DNA of 64,000 nucleotides from Cordilura impudica (taxonomy: Eukaryota; Arthropoda; Insecta; Diptera; Scathophagidae): contig OY821518.1 in NCBI GenBank assembly GCA_963682025.1, positions 304,643,429 through 304,707,428 of the forward strand. Reading direction: 5' to 3'. Positions 10,443-22,264 of the stretch are shown here, in pieces. Positions within the stretch are counted from its first letter, which is position 1; each line of letters begins with the position of its first letter. A model generated the notes under the pieces. The model did no database searches. It was not told the origin of the DNA and worked only from the letters and a program-made list of their open reading frames with translations. The position numbers and the translations under genes were made by a program.

Positions 10443-13248
10443 ATGAACAATACTTATAGAATAAATTTCAGGGCTAATGTTGCGAATATGGTTAGAGTCC
10501 TTGCCAATCAGAGGAAAGGTATTAAAATATGTCATATCAATGCTCAAAGCTTAAGGAAAAAGATTGACGAATTTAGATTGATTTTTGAAAACTCAGGTGT
10601 TGATATTTTATATGTGCTTCGGAAACATGGTTTGATTCCGAAATTACAGACTTTTCTGTTTCCTTAAATGGATATAATTTACGTAGAGTTGATAGAGAAG
10701 ATGGATATGGCGGCGTTGCTATGTACATAAAAAAGGGGATTTCTTTTAGCATCAAATGTACATCTAAGGAAAATTGTGATTTTGAGGACATAGATAATAC
10801 AGATCCTCTAAATCTTATTGAGTATCTATTTATCGAGGTAAATAATGAAGGTAGGAAATTGCTTTTAGGGAGTGTTTACAGGCTAATAAGAATCTTTGTA
10901 CCAGGCGATTTTTTCGAACCTTGGAAACGCAAACAGCTTTGTACGATGATGTTATCATAGCAGGAGATTTTAATTCTAACCTTCTGGTAGATTGTAGTTT
11001 CTCTGATGAATGTGCCTCGATTGGTTTAATATCACCTAATATCTTACATCCTACACACTTCACTGCAACTATTAATACGCTTTTGGATTTGTTTCTTGTG
11101 AGTAATGAAATTAATATACTACTCTACGATCAACTGTCTGCATCATGTTTTTCCAAGCATGATCATATTTTCATGACTTACAATTTCCAACTTGTTATAC
11201 AAGTTGAGAGGATTACTTTTCGAGATTTAAAAAACATTAATTTTAGACTCCTTGAGGAAGAATTTTTTAATATTGATTGGAATGCTTTGTATTGTTTAAA
11301 TTCTTTGGATGACCAACTCTCTTTTCTGGAGCAAAACATAAATTATCTGTTCGATCTAACTGTACCAATAAAATCGAAGATTAGTAGTAATAAACAAAAA
11401 CCCTGGTTTTCTTCTGAAATTAAAGATTGTATCAATCAAAGAGATTTTGCCTATGCACTTTGGAAAATATTTAAAACAACAACATTACATGATGATTATC
11501 TGATTGCTAAGAGAAACACAAATAAAATGATTAAAAAGGCCAAATTTTTATACTGAAAAATTTTCTTCTGCCATTGGCTCCAAAAGAACATGGCAAACGA
11601 TACGCGAAGTTGGTATCGGTAAACCTACGCATCGAGAACCATGTTCGGTTGATGCAGATACAATTAATACAAAGTTTTTAAGCAGATAAAGATTACTATA
11701 TCAATAGTCACTCGAATAACGATGCTGAATCTTTTTTTTCTTTTACTGCAGTAGACCAATGTGACGTTTTATCTAGTTTATTGTCTATAAAATCGAACTC
11801 TATAGTAGTGGACGGGATTAATCCTAAGTTTCTCAAGATTCTTTTACCTCAGCTACTTCCAATTATAACTTTTTTCTTTAACAAAATATTAACTTCAAGC
11901 CACTTCCCATCGAATTGGAAAATAGCTAAAATCATTCCAATACCCAAAGCTGGTTCCGATTATAGACCAATAGCTATTCTTCCATTTCTCTCTAAAGTAT
12001 TCGAGCGTATTATGCACAAACAAATGACTAGTTTCTTGGATGACAATAACTTGCTAACAGATCGTCAATCTGGGTTCAGGAGGAAACACAGCTGCCTAAC
12101 AGCCTTAGTTGATGTTACAGAGGAGATTAGGGAGGAACTTGATGATGGCAAGACTACATTTTTAATACTTTTAGATCATTCAAAAGCGTTTGATACCGTG
12201 GATCATAACATTCTTTGTTACAAACTTAAAAACTTTTTTAATTTTTCTTCGACCGCTACACAGTTATTGTCAACATACTTACGTGGCAGGTATCAGTATG
12301 TTGAAACTAGAATCCAAAATTCAATGACACTGCCTGTAGCAAGGGGCGTACCTCAGGGGTCCATTGTTGGGCCACTATTATTCTCATTGTACTCAAATGA
12401 CCTCCCAGGCATTTTAACAAATTGTAATGTAAGAAGGTATGCGGATGACGTTCAGCTTTATACCAGCTGTAGTAATGCCCTAATCGACCAGTGTATTATC
12501 TCTATTAATCAGCAACTCCATCGTATTTATACATGGGCAACGGCAAATGGATTAGAGATAAATCCGAAAAAATCAAAATGCATTGTAATTCAAAAGCGAC
12601 TTTCCAAACTAAATATTACACCTAATATAATTATAAATAATCAGAAAATTGAAATCGTTAAATCTGCTAAGAATCTAGGTATTTTTTTTTAATGACACTC
12701 TTACGTGGTCGAACCATATTAACTATGCCTGTGGTCGTACTTTCTCTATGACTAGAACTCTGTGGCAAACCCAGCATTGTACACCTATGAAAATCAGAAT
12801 CCTACTTGCCAAAACTTATCTGATGCCTGTTTTACTGTATGGTTGTGAGCTATTTGCGAAATGTGATACAATTAGGAAAAGGAAATTGAACGTTGCATTT
12901 AACAACATAATCAGATATGTGTATGGACTTAATAGACGTTCTAGTGTATCTTTGTTTTCATCGCAGCTATATGGCGTTTCTTTAGACAATCTTTTAAATA
13001 TAAGAGTTTTAGTTTTTTTACATAAAATAGTGTATACCCACAAACCGGATCATCTGTACGACAAACTTTATATTTCAGATATAAGCAGGAGAACAAGAAT
13101 TAGATTAATTAGATATAAAAGTTTAATATCGGAGTGGCATTTCTACATATTCGCAATATCTCTCTGGAATTCTATACCCCATAGCTCTCAACTTTTAAGT
13201 AACGCACGAAAATTTAAAGAAAATATTTTTAAACTGTTTTCGGCATAA
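10443..13248 (+). pseudogene. LINE ORF2: endonuclease plus reverse transcriptase, frameshifted
   Basis: AP endonuclease motifs are in order: ICHINAQSL near 10530, SETWFDSEITDF near 10625, YGGVAMYI near 10705, AGDFNSNLL near 10960 and SKHDHIF near 11155 (a change from the usual SDHD). Reverse transcriptase motifs follow: WKIAKIIPIPKAG (11920), DYRPIAILPFLSKVFERI, LLDHSKAFDTVDH (12170), GVPQGSIVGPLLF (12345) and the catalytic YADD (12437-12450). A C-terminal LPVLLYGCEL-like region ends at 13248. Frameshifts near 10612, 10918, 11555 and 12690 (the last in a run of eight T) break it. All catalytic motifs except the endonuclease SDHD are kept, so inactivation seems fairly recent. Confidence 0.9.
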
Positions 13249-13659
13249 CAATTTAAAACATTAAATATAATTTGATATTATAATACATTTGATTAAATTA
13301 AATTTCAAGTATTTCAACTTTATTCTTTAATTTTAATCTTATTGTTCTTTGCATTTTATATAAAGAAAATTTGTAATTAGTTATTAATTTATTAACGATT
13401 TTATAATTTTAAATACAATCAGTTCCATAATGCAAAATAAGACTTTTAGTCTTGTGTATGGAGCAGTTCCAATAAATAAATAAATGAATAAAAAAATAAA
13501 ATAAATAAAAATGGCCAACTGATTTGCATATCTCTAATGGAACTGTATAGATCGGACGAAAACTAAGGAAATTCTCATTCTAAGCAGAAAAGAACTCGGT
13601 AAATTTTTTTGGTATCCTAACCGGCAAATTGGCCAGTCAAACGAACCCTCACTTTTTGA

Positions 13660-14290
13660 CATTTATGATCAGTATACTCTGGCAAATCATCATGAATAGA
13701 CTCATGATTGAACAAAGCCTCCAAATTATCCAAATTTACTTTGAAAATAAGTGACCGATTCGCGGAACTTATAGACAACTTCGTGATTTTTATGGCGCAC
13801 ATAATCGTCTATTTGAGCAATCCATCCATTGAACTGCGTATAGATTTAATAAATAAATTTCCGCATATGGGGGAGACCAATACACAATAGACCGTATAGA
13901 CTCCATTACATCCAGAAAAATGCAGCGTTTGATGCGGGCCTTATTTCTTCAAAATTGAAGCCGGAGTTCGAGTTTGAATTTATGGATGATATTGATCCGG
14001 ACGCAATATGGTTTCAACAGGACGGCACTACGTGCCATACGGCGAAAGCAACCATCGACTTATTGAAATCAAAAATTGGCGATAAGTTGATTTCGAGAAA
14101 TAGACCTGTCAGTGGATCTCCAACGTCATGCGATTTGACACCTCTCTATTATTTCCTCTGGGGCTACGTGAAGTCACTGGTTTATGCTGATCAACCAGCA
14201 ACAATTAACGCCTTGCAGCCAACATTGTTGTTCGTAACATACAGCCAGCAATGCTCGAAAAAGTGATTAAAATTTCATTTTTTATCAGGC
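13660..14290 (+). pseudogene. Tc1/mariner-superfamily transposase, internally deleted
   Basis: The N-terminal part (about 13705-13850) reads LQIIQIYFENK and YRQLRDFYGAHNRLFEQSI, the helix-turn-helix start of a transposase family common in insects. The catalytic middle is missing. From 13955 the C-terminal catalytic part is open: DAIWFQQDGTTCHTA, DLLKSKIGDKLISRN, SCDLTPLYYFLWGYVKSLVY. The two aspartates (QQDG and CDLTP) are 36 residues apart by my count. The first catalytic aspartate is lost with the deletion, so the protein is dead. It follows the LINE tail by about 150 bases. Confidence 0.75.
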
Positions 14291-14475
14291 TTATAAAAAC
14301 ATAATTTTTATCAGGGCTTCTGTTTTATGGAAAAGCAACAACAATATAATTTTCTCGACTTAACTATAAAAAAATCAGGCAATACCATCGTTATATTTAT
14401 ATGGCTTGAATTAAAATAATCTAACCAATAAAAACAAAGTTTTTTTTAAAACTCTTTCTTTCCTTATGCGTATGA

Positions 14476-14716
14476 GTTTTGAATATCTCCGTGACTGTGC
14501 GTGACTGTGAGTGACTATCTTGAAATTAATCTTTGGCCACAACAAGTCTATGGACAAAGTTTCAGATCCATCCAATGAGGGGAAATGGGGTTTTAATCTC
14601 TCCGTGAATTTGTGTGACCACGCGTGACTGTGCGTGACTACCCCAAAATTAATCTGTAGTCACGACAAGACTATGAGCCAAGTTTCAGATCAATCGGATA
14701 AGGGGGAATGGCAGAC
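14476..14716. repeat. Two-unit tandem repeat, about 118 bp
   Basis: Unit one (about 14476-14592) and unit two (14593-14716) share CTCCGTGA, GTGACTGTGCGTGACT, AAATTAATCT, CACRACAAGWCTATG, AAGTTTCAGATC and a GGGG-AATGG end. A (GACA)n-like run follows at about 14710-14728. No coding meaning seen. Confidence 0.65.
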
Positions 14717-14759
14717 AGATAGACAGAGAGTATGAGTTAAAAGAAACAATTTAAAAATA

Positions 14760-15505
14760 TATAAATTTTTTCAGTGGAACTGGGTTTCTTAGTTCACTGA
14801 GATTTTATCCAACAAAATAGGGATCTAAATAGAAGATGTCTAAATTCGTTAAAACTAGAGATAAAGTCATTGCTAGGAGAAATGGTCGTAGAAAGTAAAA
14901 CAACAGATCTGACAGAAAATACTAAACACTTATATGCAAAATCTTGTAATATCAATTCACATTCATTTTGTTCTATTTAGGTAATTAGTAGGGACCGGAA
15001 CTTCATGGAACTGCAAGGTTGTTGTCAAATCATGAAATTTTTAACAAAATGGTGTCGATTTGTTAGTTATTTTTGCAAATTTGGTTATAAATGCATGTTT
15101 TTGCATATCTAGCTATCACTGTTTTTAGTGCATATATAAATAAAAATTTTGTCCCTGTCTGCCTGTTGAAATAATGCTCATTCACAAAATAAACTATTTA
15201 CCTGGATAAACTTGGGATACTATTCTTTATAATTTCTAGCGGTTTGTTATTTAAAATGAGGTTAGTTAGGTAGCCCAGTACGAAGATATGATCAAAAATG
15301 TGGCGACACCTCGAAAAAATTCTAAAAATTCGGTATGTCTGTAATAATAGTTCAATATTAAGTTTACCAATTTATAAAATTTCTCAAATAGTTTCTTTAC
15401 ATTTGCTATAAATAAAGCAATAAGTCCAGATTTTAGCGTAAGCATATCCAACTAGAGGCTATTAAAGATTAAGCATATTCGAATTTAACATTTTGTACCA
15501 TTTGT
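14760..15505. other. AT-rich stretch without recognised gene
   Basis: No motif or family-level similarity recognised. CCCTGTCTGCCTGTTGAAA near 15152 resembles a phrase at about 33476 and may be an old repeat fragment. Confidence 0.4.
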
Positions 15506-15509
15506 ACAT

Positions 15510-15850
15510 ACTAGCAAATTCCAGCGCTCGAAAGTCGAGTGCAATTTCTAGGCAGCTTTATTTTTCAACTTAGCCAATTCACAAACCAACACTTTTATGG
15601 TTTATTGTTATTGAAAATGAAGAAAACAAACTCATTAACAAATTAAATAAAACACATGCGTTAAGTATGTGTTAGTAGCAACTTTAAATGCAATTTATTC
15701 AAAATAAAGGAAAAAATTTTAAAATCTGTAAATCTGCAAAACGGCTAAAAAGAAATACCTTTCAAACAATATACGTTTGGTCAAAATTGGGATAAAATGG
15801 TAGAACAAAACATCAGTCACAAGAAATCGCCTAGCCTATAAATATTATAG
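15510..15850 (+). repeat. Copy of repeat family R2
   Basis: It starts CTAGCAAATTCCAGCGCTCG with GAAAGTCGAGTGCAATTTCTAG, runs through GTTAGTAGCAACTTTAAATG, AATCTGTAAATCTGCAAA and AGAAATACCTTTCAAA, and ends TCACAAGAAATCGCCTAGCC followed by TATAAATATTATAG. No coding content. Confidence 0.8.
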
Positions 15851-16019
15851 ATAATTATTTTGTTTTTCAAAAACTATGGCTTAAACTACATGTGACATAT
15901 AGTTTGTATCCTACTCTTATAGCTTCCTCGCTAAGACGATAAACAAGTTAGTAAATTTAAGGTCACTAAACATAAACATAATAACAAAATGTGCGCAGTG
16001 GTAGATAAAATTCGTTGGA

Positions 16020-16271
16020 AATTTCTTAATGAAATTTCTCAATGAAGTTCTAATAAAAAATTATGAATTTAAAACCATAAAGAAAATTACTACCATATTT
16101 TAGATTACTTCCAGCGATAACAATATAGTTGAAACCAAATTTACCTCAAATGGACTAAAACTACTTAGATATGCACCGATCACTTCTGTCGAAGTTGAAA
16201 GATCATTTTCTATATGTAAAAGCTTACTGCGTTCAAATAGAGTAAACTTTATTTTTGAGAATATCTTTTAA
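16020..16271 (+). pseudogene. hAT transposase C-terminal dimerisation relic
   Basis: From about 16116 one frame reads NGLKLLRYAPITSVEVERSF, then SICKSLLRSNRVNFIFENIF and a stop (16269-16271). This is the signature C-terminal dimerisation segment of hAT transposases (P-TS--VER-FS, then L---R--L--ENL). Upstream sequence is degraded and no BED finger or catalytic core could be traced. Confidence 0.75.
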
Positions 16272-16325
16272 TACATCTTATATATTTAATCAACCGACTG
16301 ATCTGTACTGACAATTTTTTTGTAT

Positions 16326-16875
16326 TAGTTATACTCAAAGCCACTATGTGGTCAGGGTGTAATGACTTTGTCCCAATGTTTGTAACTACCAAAATTATTT
16401 GATCTAGACCCATCCTTTGTTATACCGATAGGTTCGGAAACAATTTCTAAGGCTTTTTAGCGATGTCCGCCCATTCAAACTACAGGCATTGGTATATAAG
16501 CTTCTATCGACCATAAGACGATAGAAATCGGTGCTTGTTCAGACCCAGTCCCCACACAAAGAACCTAAATTGCCATCACATCTAGAGTATCGTATAAATA
16601 TCGATAAAATTGGATTTTTGTGTGTTTATGACATTCATTAATCAGTAGTCCAAATACAGTCATAGCCGTTCAGTTAAACCTACCAAAAACAAAAATATTG
16701 CACAAATATTTCCCAAATTTTATTTGTATATATTTTTACAAATATGGTCAGGATCGGTCCATTTTTCGACCTAATCCCAACATAAATATGTCATAAGATA
16801 TGAACTTTTTCAATTCTGTAGGCAAAAAAATTAATAAAAACTCCACTCAGATTTGGTTTGTGCACAGTCATGTGT
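16326..16875 (-). repeat. Diverged copy of repeat family R1 (minus orientation)
   Basis: The left end has GCCACTATGTGGTCAGGGTG and AATGACTTTGT; the right part has GGATCGGTCCATTTTTCGAC and GATATGAACTTTTTC. The GGAC/GTCC microsatellite is missing and the 5' palindrome at the right end is lost, so the copy is old and truncated. Confidence 0.75.
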
Positions 16876-16879
16876 AAGA

Positions 16880-19008
16880 ATATTGGGCGATTACTCCGTG
16901 TAATAAAAATCAAATCAAAAGAATATTTAAAGGTATACTTCTCGATATTCTTTTCCTACAATTTTTTATTAATCAGCAGTTTCCCCTCTTTCATTTGATA
17001 TATGTACTTACATATTGCTATCAGGCAACAGGAAATGTTTTTAGAAACTGTGTACGCAATTTTACTACATTTGGTATCCAGGTTCACAGGAATATACTTA
17101 ATTTCGTTCAGGGTGAAAATGGCTGTCGCACGCTGTTCAATAGGTATACTTTATCTACTTGTTTATTGGATTCAAGAGTATCTTGTTGCTGTCATGTTAG
17201 TGCCATTTGTTATTGTCAGTTTTGGCTACACTTAAAGTTATAATTATTCCAATACAGACACACTATACACAAAAATAATAGGAAATATGTATGAGTGCGG
17301 TAAATATACAGAAAAAAGTCCACCAATTTTTTTCTACTTGCTGACCAATCAAATGCAGGTAATTTATAAAATCAATAAAGTATAAAAAAATTAAAAAAAA
17401 AATTGGATGAAAAATGTTTTAAAAACTGATGTTCAAACAATAACTAAATTGGATGAACTATGATTGAAGATATAAATAGAGCAGATAAAAATTATTGGAA
17501 TTTATAGAGTCCAATAACAAACTCGATTATTCATAATGAAAATCGTTTTGTTTGAATCCCCAGTCACAATAAAAATAAATAACTTTAGGTAATAATGCTC
17601 GTGTTAAATATTTGTGAACATTTCCATCAGTAACCAACAAATTTGAATTAATCCAATGAATAATGTACGGCATGAGGTGGAGTTTGAAAATATTACACAT
17701 TACTTGGATGATTGGATGTCTAGTGGTTTTGTGCAAACAGTTGTTGTTCTTGTTATTGTGTAATGTTGGCATTTACAGGAATGTTTGAAATAATGTCAGA
17801 TGTAGCACGTGAGGTGCTTTAAATTGTAAAAGAAAAACAAAACTTTGTAAAGTTCTGAAGTGTCTCATAAACAACAATATAAACTGAAAAGAAATAATAT
17901 CGTAAAGGGTTGCCATATAAAATGTCTAAGTTACGAAAATAAAGCTTCATATGAAGTCTACCTTCCAAAAACATTAACCACCAAACACATCTATCCTACC
18001 TTAGTAAAACATTCAAACTACGATGTGCGACTTCAGCTGATTTAATAAATAAATTATTGATGGCAACTGCGCCATCATTTTCTTACTTCCAGCTCTGTCT
18101 TTCCATATCTATCTCTCTCGATGGTTTCATGATGATGGATTATAAAGTTTCAGTTTTTCCAAACTAAAACCTAAGCGTGACCGAATTTTCTAATTAGCCA
18201 ACTGGGATAAAATATTTCGTATATTTAAAATTGGACAAATTAATGTTTGTAATTTTTTTTTTATTTTCAACTTAAAGCTTTTAAAAAAGTACACATAGAA
18301 AATTTGTTGTGTCATTGTAATTTATAATAAGAAATAAATATCGATTTCAAAAACCCATAAGCAAAGCAATTTAAAAGAGACGTTATGAAATATTTTTGAG
18401 CTCATAAGCCATACACACGATATGAAAAAGATTATCAACTGTTCATCCATTCAAATCGAGATACTCTTACTACTGCTAGTGAATATTTGTTGTGGTCAAA
18501 TAAAGTAGCATTAGAGTCAAAATGTTTGCCCACCATTAGCGATAAAGCTTGAATGTATTAAACCATGCCACACTATTGAACCTAAAATGCAAATACAATA
18601 ACAACAACAGCCAAAAAATTTGTTAATAATATTTAAGCTTTAACATTCTAAGCTTCGCAAATAATGGAAGCACATCTCAGTCGATCATATAGAGGGGCTG
18701 TTACACTTCGGATTCATGCACCACAACATTTCTATGTAAATTAGTTAAAATTAGTTAAATTAGTTCTCAAATAAAGATATTTTAGCGTTAAAATAATCTC
18801 TTTAAGCTCTATTTCATACCTTTGGTTTTTCTGTTTATAAAAAGTAACAAAACTTTAACTAAACTTTATGCAATTCATCGCAAGTGTTAAAACGTGTTAT
18901 AATTTATAATTGCCTTTAAACATTATTGTTTTCTCTTTTTACTAACCAAAACAACAAAAATCATAATTTAGTTACAACATAATTTTTTCTTTACTTAAAA
19001 AATAAAAA
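16880..19008. other. AT-rich stretch without recognised gene
   Basis: Two overlapping frames at about 16995-17243 give hydrophobic peptides but show no family motif or conserved start context. I call nothing here. Confidence 0.45.
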
Positions 19009-19010
19009 AG

Positions 19011-19798
19011 AAACAAGTAAGAATTTTATAGTCGGTCTAGGCCGACTATATGATACCCTATACCACGCGTTTAGATACCCTATCTCTCAGCCCAACTGAC
19101 TGGATATAGAAAATAAGCATAAACCAAATTTGTGTGGCATTTTTATTAATTTTTTCGGCTGCAGATATGAAAAAGTTCATATCGGTTGCTATATCTATAT
19201 AGGGACTAGGTCCAAAAATGGACTGATCCTGACCGTGTTTGGTAAGATCTCTTGTATTTTGCAAAAATATATACAAACAAAATTTGAGAAGAATCAGTGC
19301 AATATTTTTGTATTTTGATAGATTTAAGTGAAGTTCGGGAAGCAGTACTTTATGGCGCCTATGACTAAGAGTTGTCCAATAGGGATCATTTTTGGACTAC
19401 TGATTAATGGATGTAATAAACGTATACAAACCCAATTTGGCTAAGATTCATATGATAATTTGGATCTTATGGCAATTTAAGTCGATTTCATAGGGGTCAT
19501 TTGTATGGAACATGGACCGATTCTCACCACTTTCAATAGCGTTCATCCTATGGCCGATAAAAGCTCATATAACAAATTTCATCAAAATATATTCATATTT
19601 GCGACCTGTAGTTTGATTACAAGCTTTACATGGACACACAGACGGACGGACGGACGGACGGACATCGTTAAATCGAATCAGATAGTGATTCTGATTCGAT
19701 CGGTATAATTTAAGATGGGTCTAGGTCAAATATTTTTGGTAGTTACAAACAGCAGCACAAAGTCATTATACCCAAACCACATAGTGGTATAGGGTATA
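19011..19798 (+). repeat. Full-length copy of repeat family R1
   Basis: Starts AAACAAGTAAGAATTTTATA, then the palindrome (one mismatch, GTCTAGGCC) and GATACCCTATACCA. It ends CCACATAGTGGTATAGGGTA. A (GGAC)n tract lies at about 19640-19662. It is in direct tandem with the next copy, separated by about 45 bases of AAAAATGAAAAAT-type sequence. Confidence 0.92.
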
Positions 19799-19842
19799 AA
19801 AATAAAAAATGAAAAATAAAAAATGAAAAATAACATATGAAA

Positions 19843-20636
19843 AACAAGTAAGAAATTTATAGTCGGTCTAGACCGACTATACGATACCCTATACCATGCA
19901 TTTAGAAACCCTATCTCTTAGGCCCAACTAACTGGACATTGAAAATAAGCAAGAACCAAATTTAAGTAGGATTTTTATTAATTTTTTTGGCTGCAGATAT
20001 GAAAAAGTTCATATCGGATGCTATATCTATAAAGGGACTAGGTCCAAAAATGGACCGATCCTGATGATGTTTGGTAAAGTCTCTTGTATGTTACAAAAAT
20101 ATGTACAAACAAAATTTGAGAAGAATCAGTGCAATATTTTTGTTTTTTAATAGATTTAAGTGAAGATCGGGAAGCAGCTCTATATGAGGTCAAAGGGATC
20201 ATTTTTGGACTACTCATTAGTGGATGTAATGAACGCATACAAACCCAATTTGAGTAAGATCTATATGACAATTTGGATCTTATGGCAATTTATGTCGATT
20301 TCATATGGGTTATTTGTATGGGGGCTAGGTCTGAGCATGGACCGATTCTCACCAATTTCAATAGCGTTCATCCCATGGCCGATAAAAGCTTATATACCAA
20401 ATTTCATCAAAATATATTCATATTTGCGACCTGCAGTTTGATTACAAGCTTTACATGGACACACAGACGGACGGACGGACGGACGGACGGACGGACGGAC
20501 ATTATTAAATCAACTCAGAAAGTGATTCTGATTCGATCGGTATAATTAAAGATGGGTATAGGTCAAATATTTTTGGATGTTACAAACAGCAGCACAAAGT
20601 CATTATACCCAAACCACATAGTGGTATAGGGTATAA
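19843..20636 (+). repeat. Full-length copy of repeat family R1, best palindrome
   Basis: Begins AAACAAGTAAGAAATTTATA and has a perfect 24-base palindrome (TATAGTCGGTCT followed by its reverse complement, about 19858-19881). Then come GATACCCTATACCA, the body, a (GGAC)n tract at about 20467-20500, and the end CCACATAGTGGTATAGGGTA. The inner 13-mer ATACCCTATACCA recurs inverted at the 3' end, so the element has inverted repeats just inside its ends. Confidence 0.93.
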
Positions 20637-21185
20637 TTAATGATAAAAAATGCAAAATGAAAAATAAAAAATGAAAAATTTAAAATAAAAAATGAAAAAT
20701 AAGAAATGGAAAATAAAAATAAAAATGAAAAATAAAAAATAAAAAATAAAAAATAAAAAATTAAAAATGAAAAATTAAAAATGAAAAATAAAATATGAAA
20801 AATAACAAATGAAAAATTAAGGATAAAAAATGCAAAATGAAAAATAAAAATGAGAAATTGAAAATGAAAATGAAAAATTTTAAATAAAAAATGAAAAATA
20901 AAAAATGAAAAATGAAAAATAAAAAATGAAAAATGAAAAAGAAGAATTAAAAATAAAAAATTAAAAATTAAAAATGAAAAATAAAAAATGAAAAATAACA
21001 AATCAAAAATTAAGGATAAAAATGCAAAACAAAAAATGAGAAATTAAAAATGAAAAATTTAAAATAAAAAATTAAAAATAAAAAATGAAAAATAAAAAAA
21101 GAAAAATGAAAAATAAAAAATGAAAAACTAAAAATTAAAAACAAAAAATTAAAAATGAAATACGAAAAATGAAAAATTAAAAACT
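20637..21185. repeat. A/G-rich low-complexity tract, (AAAAATGAAAAAT)-like
   Basis: About 550 bases built almost only of A, T and G on the plus strand, as variants of AAAAATGAAAAATAAAAA with occasional GGATAAAAAATGCAAAATG blocks that recur about every 190 bases (near 20640, 20820 and 21013). It starts exactly at the 3' end of the R1 copy. The long frame it opens on the minus strand (Phe/Ile/Leu repeats) is an artefact of composition. Confidence 0.85.
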
Positions 21186-21329
21186 AACCAGTTGATAAAG
21201 TAAATAATAATAAATATTTTTTATTAGCAGATCGGACTCACATGATTTTTTTTATTTTAAACGACATCCTTATGGACAGCTTTTTCAAACCCCACTGATC
21301 ATTTACGATTGAAATGACAGATGTAGTTG

Positions 21330-22260
21330 ATATAACGATCAAGCTGTTCCTTGATGGTTTACTTCGCAAAGCTAATATTTTATGATCACTTGCAATACAT
21401 ATTTTTTTTTTACATTTTCGACAAAAATTATCGGGACGACTTCGTAATTTTTATGGTGCATATAACACGTCAAAGGATATTCCGTACTGAAGAGAAAATC
21501 TCCACTGTAAACGAAAGTGTGGAAGAAGATTTTATTTATTGATTCGTCGTAAGTCGCAGGAATTTTGGTTCTGTCCGTTGGCTATGTGGAAAATTTTGAG
21601 CAATATTCCAGCTTGCAGAGGAATTAAAGCAACGATATATCATATGCGTAATTTTTTGGCCGATTTGGGCTCTCGAGCACATGGAAAGGTAAGCGATGTT
21701 TTATCGCAAAATTATGTTCAGCAATTAGGCTCAATTTTGGATTAACTTGTAGCCAAATACGCAAAATTGCCACATATGGAGTTAGTCGAATCCACAAAAG
21801 AACTTACGGACTCCGCTACATCCAAGAAAATGCACGCTACATGCATTATTGGACCTTATTTAATCAGAAATGAAGCCAAAAATATGAATGACATTGGTCT
21901 GGGCGAGACGTGGTTTCAAAAGTATGGCGTTACGTGCCATATGGCGACCTCAACCAACGACTTATTGAAACCAAAATTTGGCGATAAATTGATTTTGAGA
22001 AAGGTACCATCAAATGGCCTTCAAGTTCAAGCGATTTGATAACTTTCGATTATTTCCTGTAGGGCTAATTGAAGTCATTCGTTTATCCTAACAAATCAGC
22101 AACAACTGACGCCTTGACGCCAACATTGTTCGAGTTATTCGTGACATGCAGCCAGCAATGCTTGAAAAAGTGATCCAAAATTGGACATCTAGAATGAGGT
22201 TCGTCAAGAACAGCCACGTTGGCCATACGGTCAAAACCATTCGCAGGTATTAATGCCATG
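21330..22260 (+). pseudogene. Tc1/mariner-superfamily transposase, dead full-span copy
   Basis: Same family as the relic at 13.7-14.3 kb but less deleted. In order: RLRNFYGAYN (about 21435), ISTVNESVEEDF then SIRRKSQEFWFCPLAMWKIL (21500-21600), an internal block, TWFQKYGVTCHMA (about 21910) and KFGDKLI, then a frameshifted KSFVYPNKSATTDAL (about 22070) and the end NSHVGHTVKTIRRY-like (22215-22250). The catalytic QQDG has become QKYG, and there are several stops and shifts, so it is inactive. Confidence 0.7.
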
Positions 22261-22264
22261 TATT

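Larger units (their letters stand above)
9526..13513 (+). mobile_element. Non-LTR retrotransposon (LINE), CR1/Jockey group
   Basis: Two ORFs in series (ORF1 9526-10254, ORF2 10443-13248) are followed by a short 3' UTR and a TAAATAAATAAAT-type tail at about 13473-13508. Just before the tail is a small hairpin, AAGACTTTTAGTCTT (13440-13454). ORF2 has an AP-type endonuclease and a reverse transcriptase but no RNase H, which fits the CR1/Jockey group; I cannot fix the clade. The 5' boundary is not visible. Sequence from about 9180 may be 5' UTR. Confidence 0.85.

Noticed and set aside
16995..17243. Two overlapping hydrophobic frames that could suggest a small membrane protein
   Set aside because: No conserved motif, neighbouring exon or start context; overlapping frames of this length are expected by chance in this DNA.
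20603..21001. 132-codon minus-strand frame rich in Phe, Ile and Leu
   Set aside because: It lies wholly in the A/G-rich low-complexity tract, whose complement lacks stop codons in one frame.
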